Shown in pieces: positions 8,746 through 18,100 of a stretch of DNA of 22,806 nucleotides. The notes under the pieces were generated by a model that saw nothing but the letters and a program-made list of their open reading frames with translations, had not been told where the DNA came from and did no database searches. Position 1 is the first letter of the stretch; every line of letters begins with the position of its first letter. This stretch comes from Tritrichomonas musculus (taxonomy: Eukaryota > Parabasalia > Tritrichomonadida > Tritrichomonadidae), in contig JAPFFF010000435.1 in NCBI GenBank assembly GCA_039105265.1, forward strand, positions 1 through 22,806, in the 5' to 3' direction. The position numbers were made by a program, and so were the translations under genes.

Positions 8746-9730
8746 AATCAAATCTTCGTTGATTCAAAATTTAAAAGGTTTACAAAATACTAATCATTAT
8801 CTTAATTTACAATTTTGCCACATGAATATATATGTTTGTTTAATATTCTATTTATTATTTCAAATACATTTTTATGTTTATTCAAGAAACAACCTATTTT
8901 TCAAAGAGATATTTTAAAATTTTTCTTGAGTTTTTCACTTTTCATATCACTGCAAACATCATTTAACTTCTTTTTTTTTGATTTGAAATCATTTTTAAAT
9001 CAATGAAGAATACCAAAATAGTCTTATTTGGTTCACCAAGAATTTTTTTTTCAAAAAATTGAATAATTTTTTTAAAGCTTTTTGAATTATTTTTAAAAAT
9101 ATAAAAAAATAAAAAGAAAATAATTGATTATTTTTAGAAAAAGTTGCATAGTGTTTTTTTATATTCAATTGTTATTTTTATGTTGCTAAATTTTCAATTG
9201 AAAAGATGAGTGTGAATTTTTAAATCACCAAAGTCATTCTTGAAATTTCCAGAAATTTAGATTTAATATCTAATCAAGTAGAATACAAAAAACAATTAAA
9301 TATCATATCAAAATTCTCATAATTTAATTTCTACTTGTATTTGAGTTTGAAAAGCTTAAATATTCAAATATTGATATTAAATTAAGGTCAATTTTTGACC
9401 TTTCTTTTTTCTTTTTATTAATACACACTCAAATAAAATGTTCATAAAATAATTTTTTTTCATTTATATAAATAGATAAAACATATGACATTAAAAAAAT
9501 CAACTTTTTTTTTTGGAAACTTTATTTTTTATATATCTCAATTTTTGATAATTGCATTCAAAACATTTACACAAATGAAAATATTACATGATATGTATTA
9601 TTAGATACAAATTTTTCTGAATTTTAATAAGGAAAATGATCAACTAAAGTATAGTTAGTCTTTTCTGAAGAACCTTCAAAAAGTGGAAATCATTCAGAAA
9701 AAATAATCTAAATAAAATAATTGAAAAAAC
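8746..9730. other. AT-rich region between Myb gene and repeat cluster
   Basis: No supported gene. Plus-strand open frames at 8672-8917 and 8815-9006 are Phe/Leu-rich readings of T-tracts over the Myb promoter and are not credible. A 9-bp inverted repeat (TTTTCTGAA at 9661-9669 with TTCAGAAAA at 9693-9701) is visible. Confidence 0.5.
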
Positions 9731-9875
9731 AAATCTTTTTTTATTTTTACATTATTTTTACTGAGACTCCATACCGCCTAGCGGGCGTCGAGTGAGGCTG
9801 AGCGAAGCGAAGCCGAGTCGAGACCTCGCGGCTGGCGGTAAGAATCGGTTAAAATTTTGTAACATAAAAAGATTT
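9731..9875. repeat. Long palindrome with GC-rich core
   Basis: AAATCTTTTT (9731-9740) mirrors AAAAAGATTT (9866-9875). Inside these, TACCGCC (9772-9778) mirrors GGCGGTA (9834-9840), with several shorter nested pairings between, such as GGCT/AGCC around a GCGAAGCGAAGC centre. The ~68-bp core (9772-9840) is about two-thirds G+C in surroundings near 20-25 percent, with CGA/GCG repeats, and has no coding signature. It resembles a mobile double-hairpin or fold-back unit. I cannot assign a family. Confidence 0.65.
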
Positions 9876-10119
9876 TTTTTTATATTATTTTTATTTGATT
9901 GATTACTTTTTTTTTTGATTGAAAAATGAAAATTGAATAATTATATTTTCTTGAAAATTTTGAATGCGTTTCTTTATCAATTCAATTATTGTTTGGATTT
10001 AATATTTATGTATTATATAAATAAAGTATAATTAATATTATATCATAGTTTAATATATAAACTTTGATTTAGATATATCATGTAAACAAGTCAAACCAAA
10101 GGGGGTTCAACCGCTTTTT

Positions 10120-10775
10120 ATTTGGCCAGAGGTGGGGGAGCCAAAAATAACGTATTTTTTATTTAAAAAAATACCAATTTTAACAGTATAAAAAAAGATT
10201 TATTTCTTGTTATTGGAAGAATAAGTATGAAAACTTATTTTATTTTATTTAATCCGTATATCTTATGCCTAACTTGATTAAATATGAAGTTTTTATTTAT
10301 CATTAAAATATATTTATCTCGATATAAAAATAAGTTATAATAAAAATTATAATATATTTATTATATAAAAACAATTTTAAAAAATATTATTTCTTCAAAT
10401 ACTACTATTAATAATTTTTAAATGAAAAAAATTATAGATAAATATTGCATGTGTAATGATTTACGAAATTCTTCTCAAAGATAAAAGAAAATCTAGTTTT
10501 AACGAATCAAATAAAAATAGTAATATTTAAATAAAATAATATTAAAATATAACAAATAAAACGCTGGCCAATTCCAAACTGAGAACAAATTAACTATAAT
10601 AATTGTTTTTCTGACCATATAGCACCAGAATTTTTATTTATTTTTTTATTTTGGAATGCGCCAGTCCAATAATCTTGAAACTTTGTGATTTAATTTACCA
10701 TATATATATAAGAATTTATATTATAATTTTGAACTGATTTAAAAAAAAATTTTGCTCCCCCACCTCTATTTGGCC
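10120..10775. mobile_element. Non-autonomous hAT-like element, 640 bp, with 8-bp target duplication
   Basis: The element spans 10128-10767. The ends are inverted repeats starting AGAGGTGGGGGAGC (the left continues CCAAAAAT, the right AAAATTTT on the complementary strand). Both sides are flanked by the direct repeat ATTTGGCC (10120-10127 and 10768-10775). An 8-bp duplication with (C/T)AGAGGTG-type ends is the hallmark of the hAT superfamily. The interior is AT-rich and carries no transposase, so it would need one supplied in trans. Duplications are still identical, pointing to a fairly recent insertion. Confidence 0.88.
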
Positions 10776-10887
10776 GGGAAAAAATGAAATTAAAAAATCA
10801 AAAATAATATCATTCATTAAAAGGTCATTTATTTCAAAATCAGTTGTATTATTTATCAATAGAAATCTTTTTTGATTTTGTTTGATG

Positions 10888-12055
10888 TAGGCTTGTTATT
10901 TTGAGAATCGATATCAAAAACGTCACTTTTTTACATCTGATACTTGATTATCAGTTTAAAAATCTGATATCGAGATTATCGATTATCAAGATATTAGGAT
11001 AGATTTTTTTTTCCCTTTTTCCCGAGATTTTATTTCAGAAATTTTAATGGAGTAAAATGGCATAAATATAAAAAATCTAAAAAAGAAATATTTATTATAA
11101 TAAAGTATAGTTTTTTCAAAGCCTTTTTAGCTTTTTTGGGAATGATGCAAAATCAAACAGCTAGGCAATAAAAATTCTGTGACTTATTACTAATGTTGAA
11201 ATATTATGTTTACAATAGCTTCAATTCTTTCTAATTTTCGTTTTAAAGGAGCAGAATCGTTGCATAAAGCATGCTTTGATGGGTAATTTGATTTTGAAAA
11301 ACGTTCACTATATAGTTATTAAATGTGATATAAAAAATAATTGTAAACTTGATATCAATAACCGAGATCTCGAGATCTCAAACAGATTTATCTTTTTTTA
11401 TAATTGGTATTTGCGATTTTAAAATAATTAAAAATAAATAATAGAATGTATTGATGCTTATATTAAGATTAAAACAAAAAAATACATTCTTTTTTATGAA
11501 ATATTTGAGAATGAATTACGATCATATATTTATCAAAAAGTTTAATTGAAAATTCTGATATCAAAAGCTGAGAAAAAAAATTCTCGATCTCTGAAATCGA
11601 TCTCGATAATCGATATCAATTATCAGTACGTTTTTTGATATTGATAACAAAGTTATTAATTTGATAATCGATATCGATGTCAAATATCGAGAAAAATTTT
11701 GATATCAAGAAAAATATTTTCGAAAGTATTCAAATTTTTTAAAAATAAAAAAATCAAATATATTTGCTTAAAATAAATTTAATCTTATAAAAAGCCAGAA
11801 TATATGTTTTATCCAAGTGATATATTATTTTACAAATAGAAAAATAAAATTTAATCATTTTTAGCAAGTGAAAAATTACTGATAATGATTGATAATCATT
11901 AATCGTTATCATATTTACAATATTTTTCATATAACATTTCTTATTTGGTTAACGATTTCCTGAGAATATCGATATCAGGTTTACAAACTGATAATTGATT
12001 ATCAAGTTTAAAAAAGTGTCAATTCTGATATCGATTCTCAAAATAACATGCCTAA
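10888..12055. mobile_element. Fold-back element, ~1.16 kb, with ~100-bp inverted ends
   Basis: The left end starts (T)AGGCTTGTTATTTTGAG near 10888 and the right end, on the complementary strand, (T)AGGCATGTTATTTTGAG near 12055. Homology between the two ends continues for about 100 bp through ATCGATATCA, CACTTTTTTA, TGATTATC/ATTATCAGTTT and CTGATATCGA. The interior also holds many GATATC, ATCGAT and GATTATCA variants in both orientations, notably around 11370-11400 and 11570-11710. There is no coding region. A target duplication is not evident, and the left side may carry a ~9-bp insertion (10879-10887) relative to the right. It is a MITE or fold-back transposon of unknown superfamily. Confidence 0.8.
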
Positions 12056-12268
12056 AATCAAAGAAGGGTCGAAACTAGCGAATTTATAATAAATATGATA
12101 ATAATTAATTTATATTATTTAAAAACAGATAATAAAATTAAAATATGAATTATGATTTATTTAATGCACTAGAAAACAAGATATTAATTTGGACAATCGT
12201 TTTTTTCTACGTCACTTTTTGAATTGTTTTTCTAAAAAATTAACTTTAATCAGTAAATCATATTTCTG

Positions 12269-12417
12269 TTACGAAAAATGTAGTCCACCAAATTCAATTG
12301 GTCTTTGAACATCCAATGGATAAAGTCCAGTTTTGGAAAAACAAGACTCAATGTTATCAGGTGAACATGCTAAATTAGGTGCTTTTTTAAAAGCGAATAC
12401 CAGTTGTTCTCTTATTT
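12269..12417 (-). pseudogene. C-terminal scrap of a second pogo-like transposase
   Basis: The minus strand reads an open patch ending at a TAA (12269-12271) with the motif ESCFSKTGLYPLD, preceded by REQLVFAFKKAPNLA. This corresponds to the C-terminal end of the DDE_1 catalytic region, where the first remnant in this window has IKSSFEKTGIYPFD. Only ~45 codons survive. The DDE core and the 5' part are missing. It is a 5'-truncated relic, different in sequence from the copy at 540-1815 and thus not a simple local duplicate. Confidence 0.65.
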
Positions 12418-12663
12418 ATTGTGCAGTTTTTTGATATATTATTAAAGTCTATTTTTTGAATTCCATCCCATTTTTTATTTTAGTCGTACCTCCTTTCATA
12501 AAAAATGATATTTTTTTGCTTTATTCAATTTTAAGTTTATATAAACTTTTTCTATTCATAATAAAATAATCAATTTAAAATATTGAATAGAAATTAGGGA
12601 TAATTATTTTCAGAAAAATATAATTACTGATATGAATATCGTAGGAAACATTTTTTATTACTA
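12418..12663. other. Upstream region of the nitroreductase gene
   Basis: AT-rich with no credible frame. No initiator-like TCA(T/C)(A/T) lies within ~20 nt of the start codon. The nearest TTCATAA occurs about 105 nt upstream, so the promoter cannot be placed. Confidence 0.35.
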
Positions 12664-13191
12664 ATGAATATTCTTCTCGAACGTCACACAATCAGAAATT
12701 ATGATCCAAATTATGTAATTCCTAAAGATCAATTAGATAAAATCCTTGAAGCTGCAAGAATATCTCCATCATACATGGGAATGCAAGATGTTGATTTTAT
12801 TGTTGTTAATAGTCGTTCAAAACTTCAGGAAATAACAGATGCTGCGGTTTCAACTTGGGATGAACAATTAAAAGCCCATATTATGTCAAGAAAAGAAAAT
12901 TTTAATGTAAATAATGTTATTTCTTGTGATGCACCAACTGTTGTATTTTTAGTAAAGAATAGCCACCTTTCTCCCAAAGTTGATGTTGATGGGGGAATTG
13001 CTGCAATGTCAATTTGTGTTGCAGCCGCAGATATGGGTCTTGCAACAATGTGCATGATTCTTCCAATATGTGAACCAGTTGCCAAAATCATTGGAACAGA
13101 GCTAGATAAAATGATTGTCTGTGTAGCAATTGGAAAAGCAAGGCCTGATGCACATATAACAAAACATAAATATGAAAATGCGATTCGTTAG
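12664..13191 (+). CDS. Nitroreductase family protein (FMN-dependent)
   Basis: A 175-residue protein of the small bacterial-type nitroreductase family, which uses NAD(P)H and FMN to reduce nitroaromatics, quinones or flavins, normally as a cytosolic homodimer. Diagnostic features are the N-terminal RHTIRNYDP (residues 7-15, the R-x-x-R phosphate-contact motif), AARISPSYMGMQDVDFIVV (30-48, the usual A-x-x-APS-x-x-NxQPW position with a divergent tail), GGIAAMSICVAAADMGLATMC (110-130) and VCVAIGKA (152-159). Length is at the short end for the family. The TAG stop lies across the junction with a hAT-like insertion: T belongs to the target site, AG to the element. On the far side of the element the target resumes so that the older ending would have added Tyr-Ile-Glu before TAA. 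In trichomonads such enzymes are considered bacterial acquisitions and some reduce nitroimidazoles. Neither point can be shown for this copy. It probably remains functional, as only three terminal residues changed. Confidence 0.9.
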   Translation: MNILLERHTIRNYDPNYVIPKDQLDKILEAARISPSYMGMQDVDFIVVNSRSKLQEITDAAVSTWDEQLKAHIMSRKENFNVNNVISCDAPTVVFLVKNSHLSPKVDVDGGIAAMSICVAAADMGLATMCMILPICEPVAKIIGTELDKMIVCVAIGKARPDAHITKHKYENAIR

Positions 13192-14103
13192 AGGTGAGAC
13201 TGCGAAATTTTAAATGAACTTTTTTAGGAATAATAATCAACAAAATTAAAAATAAATTAAAAATATAGTATTATGGTGTTGTTACCTTTTCATATCATAT
13301 ACTTTTTTTCAGATTTAATCAAAAAAAATCGAAATTGTATTGATATTTCAAAATGTCATAATTCATATATTCGTCATTATTTTTTCTTTTCATCCATAAA
13401 ATTGCATTTGTATATAGATGATCTCTATTTTTTAATAAGAAAGCTATTCAATAAATGCGTTTTTGGTCAAAATTCAAAAAAATATTTTTCAATTTAAAGA
13501 GAAATTTTCTTCTATATTAAAGACCAAATGGATAACTATAGTTTATCTCTTAAATTATCTTGTGCTGGCAAACATATCAAAATATTTTTAAATTTTTTTT
13601 TTACAATTTTAGCTAGGATTGAGGTTTAATATTGAATATAATTCTATATACGTTAATGATGTAAACTTCACAAATATCCAAATAATTTCATTTGTTTTTA
13701 TTTTGGTATCAACATCACAATAAGTATTTATTTTAATATTTATCAATAATTTACTAAAAAATTCATGCTTATAATATGATGATAGTTAGTTAAATCATAA
13801 AAAATCATTATTTGATTTAATAATTCTTAGTCGAAGATTTTAATATTATATTCACATCTATATATTAAATATTGATAATTAAATTATTTATTATTATGAG
13901 TAAATAGAATTTTTTTATTAAGATATAGTTGAAATTATAATAAGATATAAGCAATTCAATTTTAAAAATAGATTTATAGCTAAATATCTGAAAAAAATAT
14001 TAGTGAAATTATCATAAATAACATTTAATTCTAGAATAAAATAATATGTATTAATATTATTAAAAAATACCAAAAATTTTCGCAACCTCACCTCTGATTC
14101 GTT
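13182..14103. mobile_element. Non-autonomous hAT-like element, 906 bp, inserted at the nitroreductase stop
   Basis: The element spans 13190-14095. The left end is AGAGGTGAGACTGCGAAATTTT and the right end, on the complementary strand, AGAGGTGAGGTTGCGAAAATTTT, which is ~20 of 22 matching with one gap. Both sides are flanked by the direct repeat GATTCGTT (13182-13189 and 14096-14103), an exact 8-bp duplication. The ends share the AGAGGTG core with the element at 10128-10767 but differ afterwards, so they are separate hAT-like families. The interior is AT-rich. The plus-strand frame at 13273-13497 is of poor composition, and no transposase is present. A TAAA at 13211-13214 inside the left end could serve as the poly(A) signal for the shortened host gene (inference). 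Confidence 0.9.
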
Positions 14104-14450
14104 ATATCGAATAATACAAAAAATATCATTTATTTTATAAATAATCTTTATTACATTAATGTAAGTTTTCTAGATGAATGATTCAAAAAAACTTTAAAAA
14201 GAAATAATTATTATTTCTTAATATTTTTATTTCATCTACATTAAAAAATTTAATTTATCAATATCTTTTATTTATTTAAATCAGAAACCAAGCTTCTGTG
14301 GAGCTAGGAAATCATCCAATTTCTAGGTTTGCCGTTTTTCAATAAATAAAGTAAAAAAATAAGTAATCATATTGAAGGTAAAAAACAAACCTAAAAAAAA
14401 TTGGTTTATAAACCATTCAATTTTACTTTTTCAATGGTTTATTACTATTC
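14104..14450. other. AT-rich spacer with small inverted repeat
   Basis: The region begins with the displaced original end of the nitroreductase gene (codons TAT ATC GAA TAA counted through the target site, 14103-14114) and its former 3' flank. Further on, CCAATTTCTAGGTTTG (14316-14331) pairs imperfectly with CAAACCTAAAAAAAATTGG (14386-14404), and GGTTTATAAACC (14403-14414) is a perfect 12-bp palindrome. No gene is seen. Confidence 0.5.
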
Positions 14451-14708
14451 TTAAAAATGGAGAGAGTGATAATTAGACATGGAAAAAATTTCATCTATTA
14501 GTACAGAAATAATTACATACGTAATGCTGTTTTGTTGATTGCTTGAATCATTCAAATTTGGATTCACATTCATCATTTGGGAGCTGAAAAAACATGGATT
14601 CGTCCTACAAGGAAACAAGCAATATAGATTTGGAAAATTAACTAGAACTTGAATTACTAGTGAATTTTCAAATGAATTATTAATTGCAAATGCTGGAATG
14701 GAAAACAT
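14451..14708 (-). pseudogene. Truncated duplicate of the Myb gene N-terminus
   Basis: An 85-codon minus-strand frame whose first ~65 residues align with the N-terminus of the Myb protein at 7750-8709. It starts MFSIPAF where the Myb gene has MISIPSF, then has VNFPNLYC for VNFPSLSC, and later MMNVNPN for MMNLNNPN, followed by an Asn/Gln/Ser-rich stretch. The order and spacing are kept apart from a gap of about six residues. The reading then ends without either Myb repeat, and no Myb-domain sequence is visible downstream to 14104. Interpretation: a partial duplication or a degenerated paralogue on the same strand. A short expressed peptide cannot be excluded, but there is no sign of a function. 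Confidence 0.65.
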
Positions 14709-15132
14709 TATTAGAAATGGTTATTTAATTTATTTGATATAATTTAATTCAAAAAGTTTTTATGAACAGTTTATTAAAATGTTCTAAACTTTTTCAACGA
14801 TAACCAACATTTATGATATATATGATCTAAAAAAGTTCACTTTTTCATAACTTTCTTTTTCATGATAAAGCGTTCAAAATTGCTAAAATATAAAACAAAA
14901 CGAAGGAAAACATACCTTTGAAATACACTTTATAGTTTAATCAATGATTTTCATTTTTAGTTTCTGTTTATTGAATTTTATAAAAAACAGGATCCTCAAT
15001 CCTTTTTAAAAACACAAGAAAATAAATGTCACGAACATACATTTTAACATCTTTTTGTTCAAATAAAATATCTAATTAAATAAATAAAAATCTATTTATA
15101 CAATTACATTTTTTTTTTTTTTTTTTTGATCA
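14709..15132. other. Intergenic region with long T tract
   Basis: No gene is supported. It ends in a run of 19 T (15109-15127), i.e. an A tract on the coding strand 5 nt after the stop codon of the coiled-coil gene. Confidence 0.5.
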
Positions 15133-18100
15133 TTATTTCTTAGTGTCAGTTTTCTTTAAGTCTTCTAAGACAGCTTCATTAAATTCCAATATCATTCTTG
15201 CCTTTGTCACGTTAGACTCGAGGTCCAATCTCATCAACAAAGCCGACTTATTATCTTGCAAATTTGTGACAAATTTCATAGCACTTTCAGGGCCATTCAA
15301 AAGATTTTGTAAACCATTGAAAACCTTAAAAGTTTCTTGATTCATGAACAAAAGTTTCTGCAAGACAAATTGTTCTTTCTCATCTGCATCAGCAATTTCG
15401 TTTACAGAATCATTTTTGAATTCTGCATCGAGAACAGAAGGGAAAACGTTTAAGCAATCGTTTTCAAACTTTGACGAAACGTCGCAACTTTTGTTTAGAT
15501 ATTCGACTGCGATTTTCAAAGCTTCTTCGTTCTTTTTATCAGCAATAATTAGTGCATTATCACAAATATCGTTAAAGATATTTGCTTTTTCTTCAGAATA
15601 TTGGTAAAGCGTTTCCAGAGATATTTTGTGCTGATTTATTTTTGTGAAAAAGAGGAATTCAAGCAATTTTAGACATTCTCTAAAAGACGTCCCAATCACG
15701 ATTTTGGAAGTGTCACGATTGGAACTTGGTTCAATTGCTTCTAACGCTTCTAGTGTTTCTTTCAACTTGCTCATTACTTGGCTAAGTGGCTGAGAATATT
15801 TGTCAAACAACAAATCTTTTTCGGTTTGAATTTTGTCATCTTCTTCAGATTGAATTGCAGCTTCTTTTGCCAATTCAACGATCTCTTTGATGCAATTCAA
15901 AACAGAATCAGATGCAGAATGTCGAGCTTCTTCACCTTCGTCAATTGTCAGCAACAACTTTTTAATTATAGTGATGAATGAATTGAAGTATTGAATTGTT
16001 TTGTTAGCAAGATTGAAAAGCGTCGAATTTGAATTCATATTCGCCAAAATTAGAAGCAAGTTCTTCAAATCTTCACTAAGTGTGTCTTTCGCTTCTTCAA
16101 TCCGATCAACGAGCTCTGTATTGTTGACAGTCTTGTTGTCAATTGATTCAACAATATCAGAAAATTCTTCAGTGAAATCTTCTGAAAGTGGCTCGATTTT
16201 CGAATGATAGATCTCATGAACGGGAACAAGTTTGAGCTCAACGTTTGGCAAAACGATGAATTTTAATCTTTCTTCGTTCTCTTTATCAGGAATTCTTAAT
16301 TCAACAATTGTTAGTTTTTTAGTCATATTAGCTAAATTCAATAGAGTGAGTCCAGAGTCTTTCATTTTATCTAAGATGAAAGCAGATGTGTCAGACTTAT
16401 CAATTTGATTTTCATCTTCTTCAAATATTTCTTCTTCTTCTTCTTCCTCCTCCTCTTCTTCGTCTTCTGATTTATTTTTAGTTTTAGTTGGTAATGATTT
16501 AATGTAATGAATGAATCTTTTTATCTTCTTTCTTGTGCTGTTAGTCATTTCATTGAATTCGGCACCAATTTGTTGATCTTTGTTTAACTTGATCAGCTCT
16601 TCTGAATGGAATGAAAAACTATCTTCTCTTTCATCAAGTAGTGATATTATGTCTTCCCTTTTACTTAGGACAACTTCAGGCACTTTAGCAACACTTAAAA
16701 TATAAAGGAAAGAGATCAAACAAAATATCGTTTGATTAATGTTATCGAAATAATCAACTTTCAATTCGTTCATTTTTTCTTCGCTTTCAATGTCATCACT
16801 TGATGATTCATCATCGTTGTCATTACTGACATCAATTGGCGATTCTATTTCATCAATGATTTCGTGCAATGAGTCCAATGTTCTTTTAATTGATTTCAAT
16901 GAACGATTCATGATTTTCTTGTTTCCTTCTTTTGAAGCTTTATGAAGTGATTCTAATGAAATCATTGATAATTTGAACTGCTCAATAAATGTTGTCATTA
17001 ATGATAAATCTTTGCATTTTGTTTTACGAAATAGAACAATAATTGATGCTTCCGATTGACAGATTTCTGATACAATTTCTTTGAAATTGTATGACTTTTC
17101 AGATGACGATATGTCAAATAATGAAAACATCGAAATAAAGTATTGTTCACATGATCTACATGAATCAATGTTTTGCACTTTATCATCAAGTGTTTCTGTT
17201 AAATCATCAATGATTTCAACTATTCGTGGTCGAACTTTTCTACGTAAATAAAGATTAACTCTATCTTTTTCACTTTCTTCTTCTTCTTCTTCTTCTTCCT
17301 CCTCTTCTTCTTTATGATAATCGAATCCTTTTGAAGCTTCTTTTATGATGAATTTTTTCACTTTTTTGAATGCTTGCACCGATTCATCTAAATAAGGAAT
17401 ATCGAGTATGTAAAAGTTGTTTCTTAATGATTCACTAGAAAGTAATAAAACGCTATAACTAAGTGTTCTTATTTCTTCATACATAATTGAATTCGCAATG
17501 TCACCGAGAATGTCAATTAATTGGTTACCTTGCCTTGAATTCGTTGCACCATCAATGACAAAAAGAGTCGAAAGAAGAGAAATTAATGACGAATAGTATT
17601 TAGAAGAATCAGGTTCTGATTCCATTAATTCATCAAAGAAGACAGTTACTCTTTTAACATCAGGTGGCAAATGTGACTTCATATCTTCATCAGAAAGATT
17701 CAAATGGAAACTTTTATAAGAATCAATCATTTTTGAAATGATTTGTTGAATCGAGTAAACTTGATCTTCTTCTATTTTATGTGGATTAAAGAAAGAAGAC
17801 TTAAAAATAGGTAACAAATAATTAACGGCATAAATAAGGAATGCTTGATGATTCACTCTTATTTTAGAGACACTGTCGATTATAGAGTCATCGAATTGTG
17901 AACTAATGTTATGAACCAAATTGTTAAAAATTGATGAAACACGATGAAGTTTAACTGATGGAGCTTTTTGACAATAATTTACAAAAGAATCAATGTTTTC
18001 TTTTTCAAAGACATCTTTTAATTGATTTGCAACTTCATCATATTCTTTATCATCAACTTTTTCAGTGTCATCAGAATGGATTTCAATATCTTGATTCAAA

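Noticed and set aside
8672-9006. Two plus-strand frames over the Myb promoter
   Set aside because: They are dominated by Phe/Leu/Ile from T tracts and overlap the start of a clear gene on the other strand.
9661-9701. TTTTCTGAA/TTCAGAAAA hairpin as a terminator or element end
   Set aside because: A 9-bp stem over a 23-nt loop is common by chance in this composition, and no gene ends nearby.
10095-10125. GGGTTCAACC as part of a tRNA T-arm
   Set aside because: No acceptor, D or anticodon arm can be folded around it, and the flanks are interrupted by the hAT-like element.
13273-13497. 74-codon open frame inside the hAT-like element
   Set aside because: Phe/Ile/Lys-rich with no recognisable motif, length within chance for this composition, and no resemblance to hAT transposase.
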